The notes: generated by a model from the sequence alone, not told the origin. A stretch of DNA of 44,974 bases from an uncultured Opitutales bacterium (GCA_900547395.1 URGP01000020.1:1-44974); one strand, 5' to 3'. Shown: positions 1-9,128, counted from the stretch's first letter. Program-made: numbers and translations.

Positions 1-76
1 TTGCAATCTCCTATCACAGCTTTTTTTATTGTCCGAATTTTGGGGTACAGTTCAATCCGCGCTTTTTTTAATTTTA

Positions 77-1594
77 TCAAAACTCGCTTTTTATAAGGGC
101 TGCGCAGTCATTTTGCAGCTCCTCAAAAGCGTCCATCAGATAAGTTGCGGACGGGAACACATCGTCGAGCTTTTTGTTCTTCATCGAGATGATTTCGTAG
201 GCAATCAAGTTCTTTATGTCTTTCAATAATTCAATTTTTGCCTCTTTGTAAGCCACGGAAGAGCCTTTGTTCTTGCTCCTGAACGAAGTTATTATTTTGT
301 TCAAATCCCGATAGTTTGAACTGCGCGAATAAGAGTTTTGGTGAATTGCGTTCGCTAAACATGTATATTTTTGCTTGAATTCCTTTAAACTCGTTGAAAG
401 CTCTATCAGCTTGTCGGTCTTTATCTGCGTCCAATCTTTTATGTTGTCTATTCTGTACCCGAAATCGCGAGAGCCTAATTTTTTGTTCTCCGAAGGGTTT
501 TTACCCAGCTTTTCCCCTTTTTCAAGATAAGAAAATTCTATAGAGTGCGACAAAACGCCGACAATGTTTTTTGTCTTTCGCGAATAAATCGGGCTTCCGC
601 TATGCCCGTTTTGCACATTGCAGTTATGCTCTACAATATCAGGTCCGACGGATACAACTTCGCCCATGGTATGCAGCAAAGTTCCCCCGCCCATGCTGTT
701 GCCGCAAATTACAACCTTGTCGTAAACCGCCAAATTCTTTGAAACGTCCTCTTCTATCGGCAAGGCGATGCACCCTTCCGGAATTGAGTTTATGGGGAGA
801 ATGAACACATCTTTGCCCTTCGAGAAAAAGCCCGTCCTTGGCATTTTAATTTCGACTCCGCTCATAGTCCTGAAATTCACTTCGCTTTCAGACTGCATGA
901 CGTGCATATTTGTAACTATAAAGTTGCGGTTTTTTATATTGGCAATAAATGCGGTGGCGGCGGAATTTTTTGAGTTTGCAACCAATATCGCATTTATCGC
1001 GTCATACTCCTTGCCGTTGATTTCAACAGGCATTTTCACGTCTTTATTTGACGATGCAGCAGTCTTGGACGAAGGCGAACGATTCAAGTATTTTTCCCCG
1101 CCGACCTCTTCGATTTTGGATTCAATTTTTTTTATCGCGGCGTTATAAACCGAAAGTCTGCGCTTCAATGACGATATGAGCTTGTCTTTTTCATATTCGG
1201 ACATCTCTGCGGGATCGACATCCAAAAAGGGCAAGTCATAAAATGCCGCCTTTCGGATATAGCCCGCGTCAAAATAGTCTTTTGAGTCTTCATCTGCGTA
1301 GTCGGAATTTTTGTGCGGGCTTCGCGGAGCAGTTTCAGAAGAATCTTTGTCTTTTCCGCTTGGCGGTTTTTCCATGGAAGCTTCTTCTTGATTTTCTTCA
1401 TCGCCTTTACCTTTATAAGCGGAACTTGACCCGCGGGCGGGAGTTGAGGAAGACGGCGCATCTATCGACACAAAATCTTCATTGTTCAAATTTTCATCAT
1501 TTTTACCCTGCGCAAAAGAATATCCCCATGCCGAAAGCAGAATAAACGCCAAAACAAAAATCTTTACATTAAATAAACTTCCCATAATTACCAA
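77..1594 (-). CDS. Secreted trypsin-like serine protease with charged linker
   Basis: 505 residues. The N-terminus is a signal peptide (hydrophobic stretch about residues 10-25, likely cleavage after SFA), so the protein is exported. A low-complexity, highly charged Ser/Glu/Lys linker covers about 30-110 and a Lys/Glu-rich helix about 133-165. The protease-like domain is about 195-375, with a chymotrypsin-fold triad visible: His231 in TNMHV, Asp262 in GKDVFIL and Ser332 in NGHSGSP. About 130 helical, Lys-rich residues follow. The family cleaves peptide bonds in the periplasm or outside the cell; the substrate is unknown, and no PDZ domain is visible, so it is not a standard DegP/HtrA. A second Met at residue 4 is an alternative start. 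It is probably a single-gene unit: a terminator lies upstream behind it (1664-1699) and a candidate promoter at 1610-1638. Confidence 0.8.
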   Translation of the reverse strand: MVIMGSLFNVKIFVLAFILLSAWGYSFAQGKNDENLNNEDFVSIDAPSSSTPARGSSSAYKGKGDEENQEEASMEKPPSGKDKDSSETAPRSPHKNSDYADEDSKDYFDAGYIRKAAFYDLPFLDVDPAEMSEYEKDKLISSLKRRLSVYNAAIKKIESKIEEVGGEKYLNRSPSSKTAASSNKDVKMPVEINGKEYDAINAILVANSKNSAATAFIANIKNRNFIVTNMHVMQSESEVNFRTMSGVEIKMPRTGFFSKGKDVFILPINSIPEGCIALPIEEDVSKNLAVYDKVVICGNSMGGGTLLHTMGEVVSVGPDIVEHNCNVQNGHSGSPIYSRKTKNIVGVLSHSIEFSYLEKGEKLGKNPSENKKLGSRDFGYRIDNIKDWTQIKTDKLIELSTSLKEFKQKYTCLANAIHQNSYSRSSNYRDLNKIITSFRSKNKGSSVAYKEAKIELLKDIKNLIAYEIISMKNKKLDDVFPSATYLMDAFEELQNDCAALIKSEF

Positions 1595-1609
1595 GTGATT
1601 TCAAACTTT

Positions 1610-1638
1610 GATAAAATCGGAATATGAAAATTTTTCAA
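1610..1638 (-). promoter_or_regulatory. Candidate promoter of the secreted protease
   Basis: On the minus strand TTGAAA (1633-1638) is followed after 17 bases by TTTATC (1610-1615), 16 bases before the protease start codon. The -35 box is good and the -10 box is poor, so this is tentative. Confidence 0.35.
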
Positions 1639-1663
1639 GACAAAAAATTCTGCCCGCAACAAC

Positions 1664-1699
1664 GCAAAAAAAACTCCGAAACAAAAATTTCGGAGTTTT
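1664..1699 (-). terminator. Intrinsic terminator of the lipoprotein gene
   Basis: An 11-bp perfect stem (1671-1681 with 1688-1698, arm AAACTCCGAAA) with a 6-base loop is followed on the minus strand by a run of eight T. It sits just downstream of the lipoprotein stop at 1720. Confidence 0.85.
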
Positions 1700-1719
1700 C
1701 TCAAATTTTGATTTATGTA

Positions 1720-2211
1720 TCAGAACCAGTCAAACATTCCCGAAGTTTTGGGATATGCAATGCCGTGGTTTGATGAAATATTGGTGTAGGTTGTAAACGA
1801 AGTGCGGATTTTCGCAAAAACTTCGTCAAGCTGCTTTTCAAACTGCGGCCAGCTTGCCTTCAAATCTATTATTGCCTGGGTAGGATTTGAACGGTACGAG
1901 CTTAAAAAGCTCTTTATGTCAGACTTCGCCTTTTCGAGATTAACCGCATACATCTGCTTTTCGATTGCGGCAAAATCTTTCCAGGCATCGACATTTTTCT
2001 TGTAGGCGTCCTGAAACTTTTTGGGGCATGCGTCCAAATTCAAGGTTTCAGCCGCGGTGGAAAGCTGCGCGATTGACGAGCAGTTTGCGGACAGGCTTGA
2101 ATCGACTTTCAGCACCTTGTCGATGGCGACTTGTTCGGTGGTTTGGGGAACGCTCGAGCATCCGCCCAAAACAAACGCCGCAACAGATAATAGCAATATT
2201 ATTTTTTTCAT
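1720..2211 (-). CDS. Small predicted lipoprotein, unknown function
   Basis: 163 residues. The N-terminus is a lipoprotein signal peptide with lipobox LGGC (Cys18), so the mature protein should be lipid-anchored to a membrane. The rest is largely helical and contains a conspicuous Lys/Asp-rich central part (about 65-115) and no recognised motif. The start is supported by a strong Shine-Dalgarno sequence AAAGGAAAAC directly upstream and by a good promoter (2248-2277). With its own promoter and its own terminator (1664-1699) it appears to be a monocistronic gene. I cannot assign a function or family. Confidence 0.8.
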   Translation of the reverse strand: MKKIILLLSVAAFVLGGCSSVPQTTEQVAIDKVLKVDSSLSANCSSIAQLSTAAETLNLDACPKKFQDAYKKNVDAWKDFAAIEKQMYAVNLEKAKSDIKSFLSSYRSNPTQAIIDLKASWPQFEKQLDEVFAKIRTSFTTYTNISSNHGIAYPKTSGMFDWF

Positions 2212-2247
2212 GTTTTCCTTTCAAAAATCCTTATTAATTTTGCATAG

Positions 2248-2277
2248 ATAATATCGGATGCTTTTTTTATTTTTCAA
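2248..2277 (-). promoter_or_regulatory. Promoter of the lipoprotein gene
   Basis: Minus strand TTGAAA (2272-2277), 18-base spacer, TATTAT (2248-2253), then about 25 bases to the Shine-Dalgarno sequence of the lipoprotein. Both boxes are close to the sigma-70 consensus. Confidence 0.6.
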
Positions 2278-2294
2278 TCTTTTTTTTATTCGCA

Positions 2295-3713
2295 CTAAAT
2301 TCGCGTATTGGTTGAGCGCAAGCCCACGGCGATTTCCGAAATTATGCCCTTTTCGACGTAAATTCTGCGCGTGTGCTTTCTGATTATCGGGCGCATTTTC
2401 ATAAAAACAAGCCCCGTTAAAACGCATATAATCCCGCCCGCAACCATGACGCCTTCAAGCCCGACATGCTTGCCAAGCCACCCGTAAACAAGGCTTCCCG
2501 CAGGCGGAATACCAAAAAGGCACATGGTAAAAATGCTCATTATCCTGCCCCTTTTGTCCTCATCGACAATAGTTTGCAAAAGAGTGTTGCTCGACGCACC
2601 CACGGCAATCATTCCAAATCCGAGCGGAACGCAAAGCAGCCCCACAAGCCAAAGTTCGCGGCTGAAAGCCATGATAATTTCCGCCGCCCCGAACAAAATG
2701 CACGAAAGCATGACAACCTTGCCCAATCCCAAAACGCTCTTGCGCGCGGCAAGATAAACCGCGCATCCTATCGCGCCGACTCCGACGCAAGACATCAATG
2801 CCCCGAGAATGGAGCTGTCCCTCAATAAAACGTCCTTTACAAAAGCGGGAAAAACCATAATAAAAGGAACTCCGAAAAAGCTGAACGCCGCAAGAAGAAT
2901 GACAATGCTTCTAAGCGGTATCGACTTCCACATGTAAACAAAGCCTCCTGCAATTTGTCCAAGCGGATTTTTGCCCGTCTTTTCAAGATTTAGCGGCTTT
3001 GTCTTTATCAAAAACAGCGCGATTAAAACCGCCACGAACGCCATGGCGTTTACCAAAAAGCAGATGCCCTCCCCGAACGCGCCAATCAAAAATCCGCCTA
3101 TGGGAGGGCCTATGAGCCGCGTCGCGTTTATTGCTATGGAATTTAAGGCGATGGCGTTTCCGAGATTTTCCGCAGGCACGAGGCGCGAATAAAAAGACTG
3201 CCTCGCCGGCGCGTCAAAAGCGCAAACTATGCCGAAAAACAAACTAAGCGACATTATAATCGGAATAGTTATCGCGCCTGAAAGAGTGAGAAAAGCAAGT
3301 GCGAAAGTTTGCAGCATCACCAAAGTCTGCGTGCAAATAAGTATCTTGCGGCGGTCGAACATGTCGCAGACAAGCCCCGAAAAAGGAGTCAGAAAGAGAG
3401 TCGGTATTTGGGCGAGAAACACAACCGTCGAAAACGACACCAAATCGCCCTTGGGGCTTAACCTTAACACGAGCCAGCTCATCGCAATCTGCTGAATCCA
3501 AAATCCCGAAAGCGAAAAAAGCTGACCGACAAAATAAATGAAAAAATACTTGGAGCGCAAAGATTTCACAATTTCGGGAAATACGCCGAAGTTGTCGGGG
3601 ATAAGCTCGCGCGGGCTGCGCTCCCTGTCGAAAGCGGACGCAGGCGTGGGGCTTGGCAAGACTTCGCCAGAAGTGCATTTCTTAAAGTATGTCCCGCCGC
3701 CGTTTTCCGCCAT
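2295..3713 (-). CDS. MFS transporter (MFS_3/EntS-like exporter)
   Basis: 472 residues with about twelve hydrophobic segments, beginning near residue 55 (YFFIYFVGQLFSLSGFW). The conserved MFS loop 2-3 motif is visible as GLVCDMFDRRKIL, and the helix-8/9 region reads as a typical MFS_3 protein, the family that includes the enterobactin exporter EntS and many drug or siderophore exporters. It should work in the inner membrane as a proton-coupled exporter; the substrate is not predictable. The roughly 50-residue hydrophilic N-terminal tail is unusual, but no internal Met precedes helix 1, so the start at 3713 is kept. It is transcribed divergently from gpmI, and no clear Shine-Dalgarno sequence precedes it. 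Confidence 0.85.
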   Translation of the reverse strand: MAENGGGTYFKKCTSGEVLPSPTPASAFDRERSPRELIPDNFGVFPEIVKSLRSKYFFIYFVGQLFSLSGFWIQQIAMSWLVLRLSPKGDLVSFSTVVFLAQIPTLFLTPFSGLVCDMFDRRKILICTQTLVMLQTFALAFLTLSGAITIPIIMSLSLFFGIVCAFDAPARQSFYSRLVPAENLGNAIALNSIAINATRLIGPPIGGFLIGAFGEGICFLVNAMAFVAVLIALFLIKTKPLNLEKTGKNPLGQIAGGFVYMWKSIPLRSIVILLAAFSFFGVPFIMVFPAFVKDVLLRDSSILGALMSCVGVGAIGCAVYLAARKSVLGLGKVVMLSCILFGAAEIIMAFSRELWLVGLLCVPLGFGMIAVGASSNTLLQTIVDEDKRGRIMSIFTMCLFGIPPAGSLVYGWLGKHVGLEGVMVAGGIICVLTGLVFMKMRPIIRKHTRRIYVEKGIISEIAVGLRSTNTRI

Positions 3714-3794
3714 TTGGTTTTACATTTTGGGTTTTATGAATTGATGGCATTTAAGCATCATAAAAATATTTCTTCAAGAAAAACATCGGCATAC

Positions 3795-3836
3795 GCCCCT
3801 TTGTTTTAAAATATGGTTGCAAAAGGGGCTTTTTTT
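3795..3836 (+). terminator. Terminator-like hairpin in the leader of gpmI
   Basis: An 8-bp GC-rich stem (GCCCCTTT 3795-3802 with AAAGGGGC 3822-3829) with a 19-base loop is followed by seven T. It has the shape of a plus-strand intrinsic terminator, but no plus-strand gene lies upstream, and the gpmI start codon is only 20 bases downstream. It may be an attenuator, or it may end a short upstream transcript. Confidence 0.7.
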
Positions 3837-3855
3837 AGCTTTGATTTTACTTTAT

Positions 3856-5427
3856 ATGAATAAAATTAAAAGACCGGTTGTTTTGGTAATTCGCGACGGC
3901 TGGGGAGAAAACCACGACCCAAGCCTCGATAAATTCAACGCGATAAAGCGCGCAAATATACCCTTTTGCAGAAGCCTTTCGGCTAATTGGCCCCGCACGG
4001 AAATCGCCGCATGCGGCTTGAAAGTCGGCTTGCCCGAAGGAATTATGGGCAACTCCGAAGTCGGGCACCAGAACATCGGCGCAGGCAGGATAGTTGACCA
4101 GGAAATCGTAAGAATTGACAAAGGTTTCTCAACAGGCTCCGTCTTGGAAAGCCCCGTATTAAAAAGCGTGTTTGAAAGGCTCGATAACGGCGGCGCGCTC
4201 CACCTCTTCGGTCTTTGCTCCGACGCAGGCGTGCATTCGATGCTCCGCCACCTTTATTCCCTCCTTAAAATCTGCGCCGACAAAAAATATTCAAAAGTCT
4301 ATCTGCACGCCTTCACTGACGGCAGGGACACTCCTCCCACAAGCGGCTTGGGCTTCATAAAGCAGGTTCAGGCTGAAATGGACAAGCTCGGCACAGGCAA
4401 AATTGCTTCTGTTATCGGCAGATTTTGGGCTATGGACAGAGACGAACGCTGGGACAGAGTACAAAAGGCGTATGACTGCCTCGTCGGCAAATCGGCAAAA
4501 TCCGTGAAAAATGCGGAAGATGCCTTTACATCTTATTACGAAAACCCGATTTCCGAAAACATGTCAGGCGACGAATTTATCCCCCCGACATGGATTGAAG
4601 AAAACGGCGAACCCGTAGGCAGGATAAAAGACGGTGATGCAGTGATATTCTTCAATTTCCGCGGCGACCGCCCACGCGAAATGACGCGCGCATTCATAGA
4701 AGACGGCTTTTCGGGCTTTGACAGGGGCAAAAAACTCGACGTCTATTTTGCGACAATGACAGAATACAAAGTAGGACTCTGCCCCAACATACTCTTCCCC
4801 AAGCCCCCGAAGATGAAGAACATATTGGGCGAATACATTTCAAATCTGGGTCTTGCACAGTTGCGCTGCGCAGAAACCGAAAAATTTGCGCATGTCACAT
4901 TCTTCTTTAACGACTACCGCGAAGAGCCGTTCAAGGGCGAAGACCGCATTTTGATAGAATCTCCGCGCGATGTAACCACATACGACCAAAAGCCCGAAAT
5001 GAGCGAACCGAAAGTCGCGAAAGCCGCGGCAGACGCAATCCGCTCAAACAAGTACGCCCTCGTAATCGTAAACTTCGCAAACCCCGACATGGTAGGTCAT
5101 ACGGGCAACGAAGAAGCCGCTATCAAGGCTTGCGAAGCCGTCGATAACGGAGTAAAAGAAATCGCCGAAGCGGTTGACGCGGTAAAGGGAGCAATGCTCG
5201 TCACCGCCGACCACGGCAATTCAGACCAAATGTACGAGCCAAACGCAAACACCGCCCACACCCGCCATACCCTTAACCCTGTCGAAGTCGTGGTTTACGG
5301 AGACGGAATGAAAGGGCTGAAACTGCGCGAAGGCGGATGCTTGGGAGACATCGCACCGACCCTTCTTGAAATGCTCGGCTTCAAAAAGCCTGAAGAAATG
5401 ACGGGGAATTCCCTCATTTCAAAATAG
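3856..5427 (+). CDS. gpmI: 2,3-bisphosphoglycerate-independent phosphoglycerate mutase
   Basis: 523 residues from the ATG at 3856; this start places the conserved IRDGWG at residues 12-17, as in the family. An in-frame TTG at 3817 would lie inside the leader hairpin and is rejected. The enzyme interconverts 3- and 2-phosphoglycerate in glycolysis and gluconeogenesis in the cytoplasm, using two Mn ions and a phosphoserine intermediate. Visible signatures are Asp14, the nucleophile Ser67 in [15 protein letters not shown], and the C-terminal metal ligands VTADHGNSD and HTRHT. The length is normal for GpmI. A terminator-like hairpin precedes the gene and a clear terminator follows it, so it looks monocistronic. 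With the PPi-dependent phosphofructokinase at 21492 it is one of two glycolytic enzymes in the window. Confidence 0.96.
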   Translation: MNKIKRPVVLVIRDGWGENHDPSLDKFNAIKRANIPFCRSLSANWPRTEIAACGLKVGLPEGIMGNSEVGHQNIGAGRIVDQEIVRIDKGFSTGSVLESPVLKSVFERLDNGGALHLFGLCSDAGVHSMLRHLYSLLKICADKKYSKVYLHAFTDGRDTPPTSGLGFIKQVQAEMDKLGTGKIASVIGRFWAMDRDERWDRVQKAYDCLVGKSAKSVKNAEDAFTSYYENPISENMSGDEFIPPTWIEENGEPVGRIKDGDAVIFFNFRGDRPREMTRAFIEDGFSGFDRGKKLDVYFATMTEYKVGLCPNILFPKPPKMKNILGEYISNLGLAQLRCAETEKFAHVTFFFNDYREEPFKGEDRILIESPRDVTTYDQKPEMSEPKVAKAAADAIRSNKYALVIVNFANPDMVGHTGNEEAAIKACEAVDNGVKEIAEAVDAVKGAMLVTADHGNSDQMYEPNANTAHTRHTLNPVEVVVYGDGMKGLKLREGGCLGDIAPTLLEMLGFKKPEEMTGNSLISK

Positions 5428-5449
5428 GCAAAATAAAAGCTTATTTAGC

Positions 5450-5486
5450 GTCGGGCTTGACAAATTTTGTTAAGCCCGACATTTTA
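5450..5486 (+). terminator. Intrinsic terminator after gpmI
   Basis: A 9-bp perfect stem GTCGGGCTT (5450-5458) with AAGCCCGAC (5472-5480), then ATTTTAT. It lies between gpmI and the ATPase gene that starts at 5495, so that downstream operon must have its own promoter or depend on readthrough. Confidence 0.75.
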
Positions 5487-5494
5487 TGTGTTAA

Positions 5495-5893
5495 ATGAAC
5501 TACGATGCGGAAATTCCACAAATAAAACGCCTATTGGCAGACGTTGAAGATTTCTGCGCCCAAAATTCATTGACAAAAGACGTTGAATTTGCCCTGAATT
5601 TGCTTTTGGAGGAAATTTTCACAAACATCTGCCTTCACGGCTACAACGGCAAAGGCGGCAAAGTCGATGTCGAGATGTCAAAAACGGGCGGATTGGTAAA
5701 AATTGAAATTTCCGACGAAGCTCCGGAATTCAACCCGCTCTCCCAAGCTCCCGCCCCCGACTTAAATTCAAAAATAGAAGACAGGGAAATCGGGGGATTG
5801 GGCGTGCACTTCATAAAAAATTTTGCCGACGGAGCCTCTTACAAAAGAGTTTCTAACAAAAACGTCCTCACCATTTTAAAAAACATCGCCTAA
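5495..5893 (+). CDS. RsbW-like anti-sigma factor / GHKL serine kinase-type ATPase
   Basis: 132 residues, the size of a stand-alone HATPase_c_2 domain. The three ATP-binding boxes are visible: N box EEIFTN (39-44), G1 box ISDEAPEF (about 72-79) with its Asp74, and G2 box GGLGVHFI (100-107). Family members (RsbW, SpoIIAB, RsbT) bind ATP and either sequester a sigma factor or phosphorylate an STAS-domain antagonist protein in partner-switching pathways. No sigma factor, STAS protein or PP2C phosphatase is encoded in the window, so the partner must be elsewhere. The stop codon directly abuts the start of the oligopeptide ATPase at 5894, implying co-transcription with the peptide importer. Whether it controls that importer is unknown. 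Confidence 0.85.
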   Translation: MNYDAEIPQIKRLLADVEDFCAQNSLTKDVEFALNLLLEEIFTNICLHGYNGKGGKVDVEMSKTGGLVKIEISDEAPEFNPLSQAPAPDLNSKIEDREIGGLGVHFIKNFADGASYKRVSNKNVLTILKNIA

Positions 5894-6727
5894 ATGCTCG
5901 AAGTCAAAAATCTGAAAATCAAATTCAATTCCGGCGGCAATTCATTTGAGGCCGTCAAGGGAATAAGTTTTTGCGTGGATAAAGGCGAAAGCGTCGCGGT
6001 CGTCGGCGAAAGCGGTTCGGGCAAGACAGTGTCGGCAATGTCAATCACGCGCCTTTTGCCGCCAAAGCCGATATGCGAAATCGAGGGGGAAATACTCTGG
6101 GAAAACAAAGACGTGCTGAAATTAAGCGCAAAAGAACTGCAAAAAATAAGGGGGGCAAAAATTTCCTACATATTCCAAGAGCCGTCAGCCTCTCTAAACC
6201 CTGTTTTCTCCGTCGGATACCAAATTGCGGAAGCGGTAAAACTGCATTTCCCGAACGTTAAAAACGCAAGAGAAGAGGTCGTGAAATCCCTGAAAGAAGT
6301 GGGCATAAGAAATGCTGAAGAACGCTATAACGCCTATCCCCACGAACTTTCAGGCGGAATGCAGCAACGCGTCATGATTGCAATGGCTCTCGCCTGCCGC
6401 CCCGATTTGCTAATCGCGGACGAGCCGACAACCGCCCTTGACGTCACAATTCAAAAACAGATTATAGACCTCCTAAAAGACGTCCGCAAAAAGCGCAACA
6501 TGTCGCTTATGCTGATAACCCACAACTTCGGCATAATTTCGGGACTGTGCGACAGGGTAATAGTTATGTTCAGGGGCAAAATCGTCGAGGAAGGCGAAAC
6601 ATCGCAAATTCTAAAAAACCCCAAGCACCCCTACACAAAAGCGCTTATTTCCTGCATTCCGCATCTTGGGCAGAAGTCGCGCAAGCTTAACTCCATAGAC
6701 TATTCTTTGATTGAAGCCGAACAATGA
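5894..6727 (+). CDS. Oligopeptide/dipeptide ABC transporter ATPase (OppD/DppD type)
   Basis: 277 residues. Cytoplasmic ATPase of a peptide importer. Visible: Walker A GESGSGKT (38-45), Q-loop [10 protein letters not shown], signature LSGGMQQRV, Walker [13 protein letters not shown] and an H-loop LITHNFG. The family ends with an oligopeptide-transporter C-terminal extension; here only a short version ([14 protein letters not shown]) is present, so the protein is about 40-50 residues shorter than typical OppD/DppD, though nothing catalytic is missing. It starts at the base after the stop codon of the RsbW-like gene and overlaps the next ATPase by 4 bases (ATGA). The two ATPases would form the heterodimer driving permeases 9125-10878. 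Confidence 0.93.
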   Translation: MLEVKNLKIKFNSGGNSFEAVKGISFCVDKGESVAVVGESGSGKTVSAMSITRLLPPKPICEIEGEILWENKDVLKLSAKELQKIRGAKISYIFQEPSASLNPVFSVGYQIAEAVKLHFPNVKNAREEVVKSLKEVGIRNAEERYNAYPHELSGGMQQRVMIAMALACRPDLLIADEPTTALDVTIQKQIIDLLKDVRKKRNMSLMLITHNFGIISGLCDRVIVMFRGKIVEEGETSQILKNPKHPYTKALISCIPHLGQKSRKLNSIDYSLIEAEQ

Positions 6728-7521
6728 AACAAGACGCTCCACTAATAAAAGTTGAAAACCTAAGCGTGCGCTTCGATTTGGGCGGCGGGCTTTTCTCCCG
6801 CAAAAAGGGTGAAGTAAAGGCGGTTGACGACGTAAGCTTTGAAATAGGAAAAGGTGAAATTTTGGGGCTTGTCGGCGAAAGCGGTTCGGGAAAAACCACG
6901 ACAGGCAGGGCAATCATACGCCTTGCCCCGGTTGCAAGCGGAAAGATTTTCTTTGATAAAACGGAGCTTACGGGGCTTTCAAACCGCCGTTTTATGCCCT
7001 ACCGAAAGAAAATCCAGATGATTTTCCAAGATCCGTTCAATTCTCTCGACCCCAAAATGACGGTTGGGGAAACAATCGCAGAACCTCTCGACATACATTT
7101 TTCGCTCTCAAAAAAAGAGAGGGAAATCCGCATAAAAAGCCTGCTTGAAAGAGTCGGCTTAAATCCCGATTTTGCAAGCCGCTATCCGCACGAATTTTCT
7201 GGGGGGCAGAGACAGCGCATAGGCATTGCGCGCGCCCTTGCCGTGGAGCCTGAATTTATCATTTGCGACGAGCCCGTAAGCGCGCTCGATGTTTCCGTGC
7301 AGGCGCAGATTGTCAATCTGCTGGAAGATTTGCGAAGGGAGCTTAACATCGCAATGCTTTTCATAGCCCACGATTTGGCGGTCGTCGAACACATAAGCGA
7401 CAGAATTATTGTTATGACAAACGGCAAAATCGTCGAAGAAGGCGAAGCGGAAGAACTTTGCAAAAACCCCAAGCACCCATATACAAAAAAGCTGATTGCG
7501 GCAATTCCGTCTTTTCTATGA
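6724..7521 (+). CDS. Oligopeptide/dipeptide ABC transporter ATPase (OppF/DppF type)
   Basis: 265 residues, second ATPase of the peptide importer. Visible: Walker [10 protein letters not shown] (51-59), Q-loop FQDPFNSLDP, signature FSGGQRQRI, Walker B FIICDEPVSALD, H-loop FIAHDLAVV and the short C-terminal peptide-transporter tail HPYTKKLIAAIP. The GGGLFSRKKGEVKAVDDV insertion before Walker A is typical of OppF/DppF subunits. The start overlaps the upstream ATPase stop by 4 bases, and the stop overlaps the start of the binding lipoprotein by 4 bases (ATGA at 7518), so translation is probably coupled through the operon. Confidence 0.93.
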   Translation: MKQDAPLIKVENLSVRFDLGGGLFSRKKGEVKAVDDVSFEIGKGEILGLVGESGSGKTTTGRAIIRLAPVASGKIFFDKTELTGLSNRRFMPYRKKIQMIFQDPFNSLDPKMTVGETIAEPLDIHFSLSKKEREIRIKSLLERVGLNPDFASRYPHEFSGGQRQRIGIARALAVEPEFIICDEPVSALDVSVQAQIVNLLEDLRRELNIAMLFIAHDLAVVEHISDRIIVMTNGKIVEEGEAEELCKNPKHPYTKKLIAAIPSFL

Positions 7522-9128
7522 AAAATTTTTTTAAAGCTGCTGCAATCGCTTTTTTTTGCATTTCATCTTTCGCCTGCGCAAAGCGCGAAACGCCCGCAGA
7601 CGCAGGCGCAAAAAACGGCACTCTCCTTGTCGGAAATTCCGCAGACCCCGCAACTCTCGACCCCTCCCTTACAACGGGATTGAACGAATTTAAAATACTC
7701 TGCGCCCTCTTTGAAGGGCTTGTCTGCGCCGACACCAAAACCCTTGAAATACTGCCCGCCGCCGCCGAAAGCTGGAGTTTTGACGGCTCTTCCTACACTT
7801 TTAAAATCCGAAAAAGCGCAAAATGGTCGGACGGCGAAAAGCTGAAAGCGTCGGATTTCGTCTTTGCCTTCAAGCGCATTTTAAACCCGAAAGTCGGGGC
7901 GGAATACGCGCACTTTCTCTTCCCCATAAAAAACGCAAAAAGCTTCTTTGAGGGCAAAACAAAAGACTTGGGTGCGAAAGCCATCGACGGCGACACTCTG
8001 AAAATAGAGCTTGAACGCCCCTGCCCCCATTTTTTAAGCCTGCTTTACCATAACGCCTTCTTTCCCCTGCCCGAGCACGTCTTGAAAAAATTCGGGGCGG
8101 AAGACAAGCGCGAAGGCTCATGGGTGCGCCCCGAAAACATGGTGTCAAACGGGGCTTTCACGCTAAAAAAATGGAGCGTGAACGGCAAAGTGAGGGTGGA
8201 AAAAAATCCTCTTTACTGGGACGCGAAAAACGTGCTTTTAAACGCTGTCGAATTTTACCCGATTTCAAACATAAACACAGAAGACCGCGCTTTCAGGGCA
8301 GGACAGCTTCACATTACAGACTCCGTTGCGGCGTCGCGCATGGACGCCATAAAGCGCGATATGGCAAAAAACCTAAAAATCGGGGACATGCTCGGCGTTT
8401 ATTACTACGCGATAAACACCGCCCGCCCGCCCCTAAACGACCCGAGAGTGCGCAAAGCTCTGGCTATGTCTATAAACAGAAAAGCCATAATTTCAAATTT
8501 TCTAAAAGCCGAACAAAAACCCGCAACAACTTTCGTTCCGCCGAACGCGTCAAAAGGCTACGCCTGCCCCATATCAATAAAAGAAGACATTAAAGAGGCG
8601 CGAAAGCTCCTCGCCGATGCGGGCTATCCCGACGGCAAAGGCTTTCCTGAAATCACCATAACCTATAACACGTCCGAACAGCACCGCCCCATCGCGGAGG
8701 CAATTCAAGCGCAATGGAAAGAAGCTTTGAACATAAAAGTCGAACTCTTCAACTTGTCGTGGCCCGCCTACCTTGCCGCGCGCAGGCAGGGAGATTTTTT
8801 CATAACGCGCGCAAGCTGGGTGGCAGACTACGCAAGCCCCGAGAGTTTTCTTGAAATGTTTTCATCAAAAAGCCCGCTAAACCATTCGGGATGGAAAAAT
8901 AAAAATTTCGACAATCTGACAGCCTCGGCAATGACAAACGATGCAAAAGTTTCAAACGAAAAATTTTCCCTCGCCGAAAAACTGATAATTGAAGAAGCGC
9001 CTATAATCCCGATTTACTTTTACAGCCGCGTGTTTTTAATGGACGAGAGAGTGAAAAACTGGCACTTAAACCCGCTCGACTACCATAATTTCAAGGGCGT
9101 GCATTTTGAGGGGGGAAAGCGAAAATGA
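7518..9128 (+). CDS. Peptide ABC transporter substrate-binding lipoprotein (OppA, SBP_bac_5)
   Basis: 536 residues from the ATG at 7518, chosen because it overlaps the upstream stop (ATGA) and places a lipoprotein signal peptide at the N-terminus (FFCISSFAC, lipid-modified Cys20; the -3 residue is Ser rather than Leu). An earlier in-frame Met at 7458 lies inside the ATPase gene. Family 5 solute-binding proteins capture peptides (some bind other solutes) outside the inner membrane and deliver them to the permeases. Conserved pieces are DPATLDPSLTTG near the N-terminus, YTFKIRKSAKWSDGEKL, VRKALAMSINR and the C-terminal APIIPIYFY. Length is normal. It overlaps the OppB-type gene by 4 bases. Confidence 0.93.
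   Translation: MKNFFKAAAIAFFCISSFACAKRETPADAGAKNGTLLVGNSADPATLDPSLTTGLNEFKILCALFEGLVCADTKTLEILPAAAESWSFDGSSYTFKIRKSAKWSDGEKLKASDFVFAFKRILNPKVGAEYAHFLFPIKNAKSFFEGKTKDLGAKAIDGDTLKIELERPCPHFLSLLYHNAFFPLPEHVLKKFGAEDKREGSWVRPENMVSNGAFTLKKWSVNGKVRVEKNPLYWDAKNVLLNAVEFYPISNINTEDRAFRAGQLHITDSVAASRMDAIKRDMAKNLKIGDMLGVYYYAINTARPPLNDPRVRKALAMSINRKAIISNFLKAEQKPATTFVPPNASKGYACPISIKEDIKEARKLLADAGYPDGKGFPEITITYNTSEQHRPIAEAIQAQWKEALNIKVELFNLSWPAYLAARRQGDFFITRASWVADYASPESFLEMFSSKSPLNHSGWKNKNFDNLTASAMTNDAKVSNEKFSLAEKLIIEEAPIIPIYFYSRVFLMDERVKNWHLNPLDYHNFKGVHFEGGKRK

Noticed and set aside
3817..3855. TTG start giving gpmI 13 extra N-terminal residues
   Set aside because: The extra residues would be coded by the leader hairpin and its T run; the ATG at 3856 gives the normal GpmI N-terminus.
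5459..5464. TTGACA as a promoter element for the RsbW-like gene
   Set aside because: It is part of the terminator hairpin after gpmI and has no -10 box at a suitable distance before 5495.
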